The notes beneath the pieces were generated by a model. The model saw only the letters and a list, made by a program, of their open reading frames with translations. It was not told the DNA's origin and did no database searches. The translations under genes and the position numbers were made by a program. Below are positions 7,264-12,746 of a DNA stretch of 12,746 nt, in pieces. How positions within the stretch are numbered: the stretch's first letter is position 1; each line of letters opens with the position of its first letter. Origin of the DNA: Alphaproteobacteria bacterium (lineage in GTDB: Bacteria; Pseudomonadota; Alphaproteobacteria; Micavibrionales; UBA1664); assembly GCA_030427215.1 (NCBI GenBank), contig JAUHXB010000014.1, positions 1-12,746 of the forward strand, written 5' to 3'.

Positions 7264-8823
7264 TTACGATTCTCCCATTGGTTTTATCGATATGGCGGGA
7301 TTGAGCAGAAGGTCAATATCAAATTCTGGTTTTTTATCTTGATTAGGGTCCAGCTGGAACTCATTATTTTCAGGAAGAAGCTTGGCTTTTTCTGCTTCTA
7401 TTGCGTCGAGCTCTTCTTGCGCAACGTAACGTATAACACGAGGACGCAACAAAATAACCAATTCTGTGTTATCAGTCTGCCCTGTCCGCCCTGTGGGAAG
7501 GATAGGTGTATTTGTCCCTAACCCGGCGACATCATATTCATCTCTTTCCCTGACTAAACCGGCAATAAGGATGGAATCACCAGGGCGCGAGCGAACCTGC
7601 GTTGACAATTCACGTTCGCTTGTTCTGGGCAGTTGTAATGTATCATCACTTCCTGCATCGAATGTTTCAAAACCCAAGAACTCGTTAATCTCTAATTCAA
7701 TTGATGCGTACACTGTTGATTGGTCCCAAGAACTGGCAATATTTAATGTGAAACCAGTATCAACCTGAGATGTTGTTGTTGAAACAGTTTCATCTCCGTC
7801 ACCATCAGTTGTTCTGGTCAATGATTGAATGTAATTGATTGTTTCCGCAACGCGTAAATTGGCCTCAGACCCTGATAAAACCGTCAACTGTGGTTGAGAT
7901 ATTGTTTTAACCGCGCCTTGTTCTGATAGAAATCTGAAAATGTCATCTGTTGAAAGATTAAGGTTTTTCTGCGTAGGTAAACCAATTGTAATCGGTGTCC
8001 CAACCTGATTACTGATTCCACCATCAAGTGTGATACCCGTATTGAACTTTCCAATATCCTGTAGCCCTGTCCATCGAATACCCGCGCTATTCACTGTATC
8101 AAGTTGAACTTCCCAAATATATGTCTCGTAAACAATTAAGGCCGTATTGGCACGAATACGATCGAAATAGCTTTGCGCTCTTTGAGAATTTCGTTGTGTG
8201 ACTGTATAGATGAGGGAACGGGTTGAGCTGTCAATAACGGTCTCTGCATCTGCTACCGCCTGTAATCCTGTTGCAATATTATCGAAACCTGCGTCATCAA
8301 TGGGGGGCAGTGAAACAATAAATGTTTCGGTTTCTTTAACCTCTAAAATTCCACCTTCATAGGTACAATAGAGATCGGCAAGACCACACAGCCTGATAAC
8401 AACGTCATTGACTGTTCCTTTTAAATTGGCAACGGTCACTTGCCTTGTTAGGCCTTCTTCGGTTTGAAAGGCAATAGGAACATCATACCCTGCCAAAACA
8501 AGTTGTAATGCACCTGCAAGTGTTTCTGAGCGCAATTCGTAAGGGCCGACCTCGTCCATTGAGAGGAGATCGCCGATCTTAACCTTTGGAACCAAGACAT
8601 CTTCGCCCAAGGGGATGGTCATCACCGCGTCACGATTTTCATTGATGGCTTCGCCTCTTTGTTGCACTTTTGCAGCAGGAGGAATATCAATTGTTCTTCC
8701 CTTTGGGGCATTCATCGCGGCACAGGACCCCAGAAAGACAGCCATAGAAAAACCGCCAATCAAAAGGGTAAACTTTTGTAGCATAGATTTTTTTGGTTGG
8801 TTTATCAGTGATTTTATAATCAT
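7264..8823 (-). CDS. Lipoprotein secretin (PulD/PilQ superfamily, type IVb PilN/BfpB-like), 519 aa
   Basis: This is the outer-membrane pore through which the pilus or substrate passes. The N-terminus is a lipoprotein signal with hydrophobic core at 18-33 and lipobox LGSC (C34). Residues about 95-165 look like an N0/STN domain, with C146 and C153 as a possible disulphide. A further short periplasmic domain follows (about 170-245), then the secretin domain at about 250-463, with KTISQPQLTVLSG (306-318), the gate-region sequence, LSTQVRSRPGDSILIAGLV (406-424) and the typical closing ELVILLRPRVI (454-464). A polar tail of about 55 residues ends the protein. A lipidated secretin encoded with its own ATPase and platform genes is a feature of R64 PilN/BfpB/TcpC systems. 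The start overlaps the receiver-gene stop by one base (TAATG) with GAGG upstream; the internal Met14 lacks a ribosome-binding site. Confidence 0.93.
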   Translation of the reverse strand: MIIKSLINQPKKSMLQKFTLLIGGFSMAVFLGSCAAMNAPKGRTIDIPPAAKVQQRGEAINENRDAVMTIPLGEDVLVPKVKIGDLLSMDEVGPYELRSETLAGALQLVLAGYDVPIAFQTEEGLTRQVTVANLKGTVNDVVIRLCGLADLYCTYEGGILEVKETETFIVSLPPIDDAGFDNIATGLQAVADAETVIDSSTRSLIYTVTQRNSQRAQSYFDRIRANTALIVYETYIWEVQLDTVNSAGIRWTGLQDIGKFNTGITLDGGISNQVGTPITIGLPTQKNLNLSTDDIFRFLSEQGAVKTISQPQLTVLSGSEANLRVAETINYIQSLTRTTDGDGDETVSTTTSQVDTGFTLNIASSWDQSTVYASIELEINEFLGFETFDAGSDDTLQLPRTSERELSTQVRSRPGDSILIAGLVRERDEYDVAGLGTNTPILPTGRTGQTDNTELVILLRPRVIRYVAQEELDAIEAEKAKLLPENNEFQLDPNQDKKPEFDIDLLLNPAISIKPMGES

Positions 8824-9194
8824 TAAGAAGGCCTCGATCCGGCTGTGGCTCTTTCAACCATTTTTAATAGTCTATCTTTATTGACCGGCTTCTTCAAGAC
8901 ACCTGCAAGGCCCATTTGTGATGCTCTTGATAAAATATCAGGATTATCATCACCTGTGACTATAATCGCAGGTGTTTGGATATTTTCAGATTTCATTTTG
9001 GCCAGAAAATCAAAGCCGTCCATAGGTTCCATGCGAACATCAACAAGCATGAGCTGGATAGAGCTCCCTTTTTCACGAATGGCTAGGTTGCCCTCATCCG
9101 CGCTTGCAGCTTGCACGACATCATAACCACCGTCCGTTAAAAACTTGGTGATTTGCATGCGTACAAAATCATTATCTTCAATAATTAAAATCAT
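8823..9194 (-). CDS. Stand-alone CheY-like response regulator receiver, 123 aa
   Basis: This is a single receiver domain with no DNA-binding or output domain. Counting from the ATG at 9194, the acidic pocket is E6/D7 (in ILIIEDND), the phosphoacceptor is D52 (LVDVRM), the switch Thr is T80 (IIVTGDD) and the conserved Lys is K102 followed by Pro (LKKPV). The domain therefore looks active. A TTG one codon upstream could also serve as start; the ATG is preferred although neither has a clear Shine-Dalgarno. The stop overlaps the secretin start by one base, so expression is coupled to pilus assembly. No histidine kinase is in the window. It may bind a component such as the ATPase or act in a phosphorelay; the partner is unknown. 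Confidence 0.92.
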   Translation of the reverse strand: MILIIEDNDFVRMQITKFLTDGGYDVVQAASADEGNLAIREKGSSIQLMLVDVRMEPMDGFDFLAKMKSENIQTPAIIVTGDDNPDILSRASQMGLAGVLKKPVNKDRLLKMVERATAGSRPS

Positions 9195-9197
9195 CAA

Positions 9198-9236
9198 TCA
9201 GGCCATTACAGAATATTCTTATAAAGAGTACGTGAT
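9198..9236. other. Short intergenic gap with a 10-bp palindrome
   Basis: This 39-bp gap separates the ligase-like gene from the receiver gene. It contains a perfect AGAATATTCT palindrome at 9210-9219, about 16 bases before the receiver start codon. It could be an operator half-pair or chance in AT-rich DNA. I see no terminator, so read-through from the ligase-like gene is likely. Confidence 0.35.
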
Positions 9237-11039
9237 TCAGTGTGAATCCGTAAAGGCACTATTTTGCATCAAGGGACGAAGCTTTTTAAGCATGTCTTTG
9301 TCATTCCTTTTTGTTGCCATTACAAATAATTCCCCATAGAGCGTCATTGGATTTTGCTTCCAATAACTATAGTTTAAGCCATCTTTTAATAAATCATACG
9401 TCGCATCTTTATCTGTCATAGTTTTAGAAAGGGCAAGTCGCGCACTAATATAGGTAGGATCCTTTGCCAATGCTGTTTTGAAAAAATGTTCCGCTTTTTG
9501 TTTTTTATTATGTCGCAGGGCCAATTCACCCTCATAATAATCCACCTCAACATTGTAAGGATTGCGTCGACGCGCATCGTCGATATAACCTCCAATTTCA
9601 AGCAATGCATCGTTCTTTTGGCCTGGTTTGATAACGTTTTGATCATACAAGGCCATTAATGACGATGCCCTGGTGATTGGAACAGAGGGATTAAGGCGCA
9701 TTGACACACCATCTAACCGATCAATTGCCTCTATGACATTGATCATATCATTATCTGCAATTGCGGTTTTAATGGATATCAAATAATGCTTATTAAACGC
9801 CGATTGCGCCGTTAACATCATCATTATAGCCAGAAAAACACTCAACGCTTCTTTTGCAAAAGGAATCGATATTGATTGTTGGTGACATAAAATGCGTCCT
9901 ATCGACACAGCCAGAATGACCATCACCGCAGGCAGCAATATAACTGGCGTCACCATGGCCATCATTCCGCAATAAAGGATGATCATTGCATAAGGGGCTT
10001 GATTGTCTTTGAAGGCAGAAAAACAACATTTTGCAATGACCATGGCTATGCCCAAAACAAAGGCTAGGCCAATTAATCCAATTTCTACCCATAAATGAAG
10101 CAGGTCATTATGGGCGTGAAACCCTGTGACATTGACGGCCTGATCAATAACGCGCATATATTCAATTTTGAAAATCTCGCGGAACATGCCGACGCCACTG
10201 CCAGTCCAGATGGTATTATTCAATCCAGCTTGTATTGCTGTTTGCCACAAAAGCCACCGATCGGTTGAAGGCTGATGAAGGGATGATAGGGACGATAATG
10301 CCGTCGTTTGATCTTGGAAAATCCCATATAAAAATACAAATGCATAAGACGTTGCCGCCAATAATATTATTTTAAAAATTGAAGCTTTTGATCTTAGTGA
10401 AGGCGTAAAGATAATCGTCATGACTGTTACAATTATAAGTGCAAGCAACGCCGATTTTGATGTTGTGGCAATGATTGCCAAAATCATTAAAAGGCACAGA
10501 CTGTAAAACCCGATTACTCGCCAAAAATTTTGGTGTTTCATGTAATGATAAAGGGCGATAACAAATCCAATACCCATAAAAACGGCAAATGAATTCGGGT
10601 TTAAAAACGGCCCATTGGCAATTTCAGGGTGTAAACCATTTTCTAAGACAAGCTGGGACAACCCAAAGACAGCCAAAAGGCCACACAACCCCATAACAAT
10701 CTTCAGAAATAAACCCCATTGAAAATCATCTGTATTTTGAAATGACAGGCATATTAACGGCAGCAAGGCATAAAGAGGAAGCGTGTTGAGCGAATGATAT
10801 AAAACATCAGACCATAATAAACTTGCGGTACAGAAACTTAAAAACCCTACAAAGCAAAAGGATAGAAACGGATGTTTTATCGTAATTTTGTCTTGTGACA
10901 AAACCCGTTCCAAACATAATCCAAAAGCAATGAAATATCCAAATGCGTGTGGAATATACGACCAATCAGGCGTTTGAATAAGGAAACATAAAATTGCATA
11001 ACATATTGCCCATGTTCGATGCGTTGAATTGATAATCAT
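9237..11039 (-). CDS. O-antigen ligase/polymerase-like membrane protein with C-terminal TPR-like region, 600 aa
   Basis: This is a polytopic membrane protein of the Wzy/WaaL/PglL superfamily, which move or join lipid-linked glycans at the periplasmic face. About twelve hydrophobic segments lie between residues 11 and 412. The family signature is in the large loop: GPFLNPNSFA (143-152), RWLLWQTA (261-268), GSGVGMF (280-286) and HAHNDLLHLWVEIGLIG (308-324), with H308, H310 and N311 as likely functional residues. Residues about 425-590 are soluble and helical, with a TPR-like stretch (VDYYEGELALRHNKKQKAEHFF, split here only for reading, at 499-520). An in-frame TGA directly precedes the ATG, so the start cannot be upstream; no Shine-Dalgarno is visible. 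It heads the pilus gene block, so glycosylation of pilins is possible, but ligase, polymerase and oligosaccharyltransferase cannot be told apart by eye. Confidence 0.85.
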   Translation of the reverse strand: MIINSTHRTWAICYAILCFLIQTPDWSYIPHAFGYFIAFGLCLERVLSQDKITIKHPFLSFCFVGFLSFCTASLLWSDVLYHSLNTLPLYALLPLICLSFQNTDDFQWGLFLKIVMGLCGLLAVFGLSQLVLENGLHPEIANGPFLNPNSFAVFMGIGFVIALYHYMKHQNFWRVIGFYSLCLLMILAIIATTSKSALLALIIVTVMTIIFTPSLRSKASIFKIILLAATSYAFVFLYGIFQDQTTALSSLSSLHQPSTDRWLLWQTAIQAGLNNTIWTGSGVGMFREIFKIEYMRVIDQAVNVTGFHAHNDLLHLWVEIGLIGLAFVLGIAMVIAKCCFSAFKDNQAPYAMIILYCGMMAMVTPVILLPAVMVILAVSIGRILCHQQSISIPFAKEALSVFLAIMMMLTAQSAFNKHYLISIKTAIADNDMINVIEAIDRLDGVSMRLNPSVPITRASSLMALYDQNVIKPGQKNDALLEIGGYIDDARRRNPYNVEVDYYEGELALRHNKKQKAEHFFKTALAKDPTYISARLALSKTMTDKDATYDLLKDGLNYSYWKQNPMTLYGELFVMATKRNDKDMLKKLRPLMQNSAFTDSH

Positions 11040-11060
11040 TCAAAAAGAATACAGGATTTG

Positions 11061-11103
11061 CAAAAAAGAAAAATGGTGGTTTTCTGTTGCGAGGAAACCA
11101 CCA
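11061..11103 (-). terminator. Rho-independent terminator of ssrA
   Basis: On the minus strand a hairpin at 11103-11074 has a perfect stem (GGTGGTTT with AAACCACC plus one flanking A-T pair) and a 12-base loop. It is followed directly by a T-rich run, TTTTTCTTTTTT (11073-11062). It ends about 21 bases before the ATG of the next minus-strand gene. Confidence 0.85.
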
Positions 11104-11104
11104 A

Positions 11105-11417
11105 CCCCACCTTAAGGACTCAAACCCAAAAGGAATTTATGCGACTCGCTTAAGCGGCAACGGCAGCAATTGTGCCATTGTCGTTAGCTGCAGTCATAGG
11201 AGCAAAGTTATCGTTTGCATCTATAAAAAATGATCCTGTATACGGGGGTATCTGCCCGAACGCCGTAAATAACCTTTACTGTGCCGTGTCGATCCTGTTT
11301 CGGCCCCATAAAAACACATGGAGTTATGATGTGCTTTTGGTGGAGCCGCCGGGTACTGCCCCCGGGTCCACAACGCTTATTCCGTTAAAACGTCTAGCGT
11401 CATAGCTGTTTCCAGCA
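11105..11417 (-). ncRNA. ssrA: tmRNA, circularly permuted two-piece form (precursor)
   Basis: tmRNA rescues stalled ribosomes and tags their products for proteolysis. Here the gene is permuted, as in Alphaproteobacteria: the acceptor piece comes first (about 11417-11338), then a 30-nt spacer (11337-11308), then the coding piece (11307 to about 11105). The coding piece begins GGGGCCG (11307-11301), which pairs with CGGCTCC (11348-11342) of the acceptor piece in a 7-bp stem; the third pair is G-U, the alanyl-tRNA synthetase identity pair. The acceptor piece ends with an encoded A-CCA (11341-11338). A T-arm of CCGGG/CCCGG with a 7-nt loop (GGCAGTA) precedes it; the loop lacks the usual TTC. The start of the coding piece continues with the conserved GGATCGACACGG. 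Outer ends are estimates from promoter and terminator positions. Pseudoknots were not modelled. Confidence 0.96.
11150..11191 (-). other. ssrA: tmRNA tag reading frame (AANDNGTIAAVAA, stop)
   Basis: Within the tmRNA coding piece, the minus strand reads GCA GCT AAC GAC AAT GGC ACA ATT GCT GCC GTT GCC GCT TAA. If GCA is the resume codon, 13 residues are encoded. If GCT is, 12 are encoded and the alanine charged on tmRNA supplies the first. Either way the tag begins AANDN and ends VAA, as expected of alphaproteobacterial tags; the GTIAA middle is atypical compared with the Caulobacter tag (AANDNFAEEFAVAA). Confidence 0.9.
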
Positions 11418-11423
11418 TTAAAA

Positions 11424-11451
11424 AGTATAGCACAAAAGCGTATTTAAGCAA
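11424..11451 (-). promoter_or_regulatory. Promoter candidate for ssrA
   Basis: On the minus strand TTGCTT (11451-11446) and TATACT (11429-11424) are separated by 16 bases, a good sigma70-like pair. Transcription would begin near 11417, giving an acceptor piece of about 80 nt, which fits a two-piece tmRNA. Confidence 0.6.
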
Positions 11452-11468
11452 GAAACATTACTATTCCC

Positions 11469-11497
11469 TTGCAATTCACCCCAAAACAATGTTAATT
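11469..11497 (+). promoter_or_regulatory. Weak promoter candidate for rplK-rplA
   Basis: TTGCAA (11469-11474) is followed after 17 bases by TTAATT (11492-11497), a moderate sigma70-like pair. It is divergent from the ssrA promoter and about 100 bases before rplK. No gene lies upstream on this strand within the window, so a promoter is expected somewhere in this interval. Confidence 0.4.
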
Positions 11498-11515
11498 ACG
11501 CGACTAATAGCCGAT

Positions 11516-11544
11516 GTGGGAGGTTGAAAAACCGTTAACACCAC
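11516..11544 (+). promoter_or_regulatory. Leader hairpin resembling an L1 autoregulatory site
   Basis: In the rplK leader, GTGG (11516-11519) pairs with CCAC (11541-11544). Inside it GGTT (11522-11525) pairs with AACC (11530-11533) around a GAAA tetraloop (GNRA type). Two bases (GA) face seven (GTTAACA) in an asymmetric internal loop. L1 represses its own operon by binding a leader element that mimics its 23S rRNA site, built as two short helices around an asymmetric loop. The fit is by structure and position; binding is inferred. Confidence 0.45.
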
Positions 11545-11590
11545 TCAGCAATTGTTTAAATGAAACTAACTTTTAACAAGGTGTGAAAAA

Positions 11591-12037
11591 ATGGCAGCAG
11601 CTAAAAAGAAGAAAAAAGTCGCTAAAGTCGTATCGCTTCAGGTACCCGCAGGCGCGGCAAATCCGTCACCCCCCGTTGGTCCCGCATTAGGTCAGGCCGG
11701 TGTGGCGATTATGGATTTCTGTAATCAATTTAACGATAAAACAAAGGAAATGGAAAAGGGCACGCCCTGTCCTGTGATCATTAGTGTTTACGAAGATCGC
11801 TCTTTTGACTTTATCATCAAGACTCCTCCGGCGTCTTATTATATCCTTAAAGAGGCAGGATTGAAAAAAGGGGCATCAAACCCATCAACAGAAGTTGCAG
11901 GAAAAATCAAAAAATCATCCATCAAAAAAATCGCCGAGGCGAAAATGGTTGATTTATCTGCGAATGATATTGATCAGGCAATGAAAATTATTGAAGGCTC
12001 CGCGCGCTCTATGGGCGTCGAAGTTGTGGAGGGTTAA
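11591..12037 (+). CDS. rplK: 50S ribosomal protein L11
   Basis: L11 binds 23S rRNA in the GTPase-associated centre, where factors such as EF-Tu, EF-G and RelA act. The protein (148 aa) has a basic start ([11 protein letters not shown]), then the hallmark [12 protein letters not shown] (residues 27-38) with the proline-rich hinge region, and an N-domain/C-domain layout of normal length. [18 protein letters not shown] and the end ARSMGVEV are also typical. In the usual GVNIM motif the Asn is Ala (GVAIM), and the segment after KKGAS is lysine-rich ([12 protein letters not shown]), both somewhat unusual. An AAGGTG Shine-Dalgarno lies seven bases before the ATG. It is followed by rplA four bases after its stop. 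secE and nusG, often just upstream, are absent here. Confidence 0.98.
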   Translation: MAAAKKKKKVAKVVSLQVPAGAANPSPPVGPALGQAGVAIMDFCNQFNDKTKEMEKGTPCPVIISVYEDRSFDFIIKTPPASYYILKEAGLKKGASNPSTEVAGKIKKSSIKKIAEAKMVDLSANDIDQAMKIIEGSARSMGVEVVEG

Positions 12038-12041
12038 AACA

Positions 12042-12740
12042 ATGGCATTATCAAAAAGACAAAAAATTTGGGCCGATAAAGTTGACGTTGATAAATTTTA
12101 CAATATTGACGAGGCAATCAAGCTTGCAAAAGAATTGGCGACATCAAAATTTGATGAATCCGTTGAATTATGCATGAATTTGGGTGTTGATCCAAAACAT
12201 GCGGACCAAACGGTTCGTGCCATGACAACACTTCCTCATGGAACTGGTAAAACATTGCGTGTGGCTGTGTTCGCCCGTGATGAAAAGGCCGAAGAAGCGA
12301 AAGCCGCAGGTGCAGATATCGTTGGTGCTGAAGATTTGGTTGAAACAATCCAAAAAGGTGAAATCAACTTTGATAAATGTATCGCAACGCCGGATATGAT
12401 GGCGCTTGTCGGGCGTTTGGGTAAAATTTTGGGAACAAAGGGCATGATGCCTAATCCTAAGGTTGGAACAGTAACCCCAGATGTTGCCAAGGCCGTGAAA
12501 GAACAAAAAGGTGGATCCGTTGAATTTCGTGCGGAAAAGGCCGGTATTGTTCACGCAGGCGTTGGGAAGGCATCGTTTGACGAAAAACAACTGAAAGAAA
12601 ATGTTGTTGCATTTGTACAAGCCGTTCAACGGGCAAAACCTGCGGGCGCAAAGGGAACATATATTGAAAAAATTGCATTGACGACAACAATGGGTCCAGG
12701 CATCAAAATTGATATTGAAAGCCTTCAAGACGCTGCATAA
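12042..12740 (+). CDS. rplA: 50S ribosomal protein L1
   Basis: L1 forms the mobile L1 stalk near the E site and is commonly a translational repressor of its own operon. The protein (232 aa) has the normal family length and typical sequence: N-terminal [11 protein letters not shown], the central [19 protein letters not shown] motif (about residues 126-144) and C-terminal GPGIKID. The chosen start is the ATG at 12042: it has GGAGGG eight bases upstream, inside the end of rplK, and MALSKRQK matches normal L1 starts. A longer frame from 11991 would only add residues overlapping rplK. The stop is at 12738-12740, just before the window end; rplJ would be expected next. Confidence 0.98.
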   Translation: MALSKRQKIWADKVDVDKFYNIDEAIKLAKELATSKFDESVELCMNLGVDPKHADQTVRAMTTLPHGTGKTLRVAVFARDEKAEEAKAAGADIVGAEDLVETIQKGEINFDKCIATPDMMALVGRLGKILGTKGMMPNPKVGTVTPDVAKAVKEQKGGSVEFRAEKAGIVHAGVGKASFDEKQLKENVVAFVQAVQRAKPAGAKGTYIEKIALTTTMGPGIKIDIESLQDAA

Positions 12741-12746
12741 TAGACA

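Noticed and set aside
8782..8784. Internal Met14 as the start of the secretin, giving a shorter signal peptide.
   Set aside because: There is no Shine-Dalgarno before it, while the upstream ATG has GAGG and the TAATG overlap seen at other junctions of the operon.
11147..11156. A 10-bp palindrome (CGCTTAAGCG) that could be an operator.
   Set aside because: It contains the last tag codon and the stop of the tmRNA and is explained by RNA coding and structure.
11172..11405. A 77-codon plus-strand open frame between the pilus block and rplK.
   Set aside because: It lies entirely across the tmRNA gene on the other strand, and has no protein-like composition or ribosome-binding site.
11399..11413. 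A 15-base identity with the lacZ/M13 reverse-primer sequence (GTCATAGCTGTTTCC), suggesting vector contamination.
   Set aside because: The match ends after 15 bases and the flanks are a coherent tmRNA promoter and acceptor piece. No other lac or vector sequence is present, so coincidence is the simplest explanation.
11991..12041. An upstream in-frame start for rplA adding 17 residues.
   Set aside because: The extra residues overlap rplK out of frame, are not L1-like, and the ATG at 12042 has a strong GGAGGG at the right distance.
12168..12728. A 186-codon minus-strand open frame within rplA.
   Set aside because: Its Cys/Phe/His/Asn-rich composition is that expected from the reverse of the L1 coding sequence; L1 itself is unmistakable.
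1..12746. CRISPR array, insertion sequence, prophage or tRNA genes.
   Set aside because: No regularly spaced repeats, transposase or integrase motifs, or tRNA cloverleaf were seen; the only CCA-ended acceptor stem belongs to the tmRNA.

Overview
The window most likely comes from an alphaproteobacterium with moderate GC. The best evidence is a circularly permuted, two-piece tmRNA gene, the form typical of Alphaproteobacteria, beside ordinary proteobacterial L11 and L1 genes. A Micavibrio-like or Rhodospirillales-like lineage is plausible, but that is only an impression.

The left 11 kb (about 1-11039) is one block of ten genes, all on the minus strand. In transcription order, from high to low coordinates, they are: an O-antigen-ligase/Wzy-like membrane protein with a TPR-like tail; a stand-alone CheY-like receiver; a lipoprotein secretin; a periplasmic protein with three Ig-like (choice-of-anchor D/ASH-like) repeats and a C-terminal PilP/GspC HR-like domain; a GspE/PilB-type ATPase with a tetracysteine motif; a GspF/PilC-type platform protein; two unfamiliar single-pass membrane proteins; and two related pilin-like proteins, the second cut off by the window edge. 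Several junctions overlap by one base (TAATG) or simply abut, so this is an operon. It encodes an outer-membrane pore, periplasmic connector, inner-membrane platform, assembly motor and pseudopilin-like subunits. The machine is a type IV pilus / type II secretion-like apparatus whose lipoprotein secretin recalls the type IVb (R64/BFP) group. No major pilin with Glu5, prepilin peptidase, PilM or pilotin is seen; they may lie beyond the left edge.

Between this block and the ribosomal genes (about 11061-11420) is ssrA on the minus strand, with promoter, acceptor piece, 30-nt spacer, coding piece and terminator in order. Its tag reads AANDNGTIAAVAA. The terminator ends only about 21 nt before the first pilus-cluster gene.

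The right end (11469-12740, plus strand) has a promoter candidate, a leader hairpin resembling an L1 autoregulatory site, rplK (L11) and rplA (L1). secE and nusG are not upstream.

The least expected signals are non-coding. A perfect 16-bp inverted repeat flanks the first pilin-like gene, with one arm over its ribosome-binding site and the other in codons 4-9 of the next pilin-like gene. Just beyond it, an uninterrupted 15-bp hairpin covers the codons for that second pilin's prepilin cleavage site.
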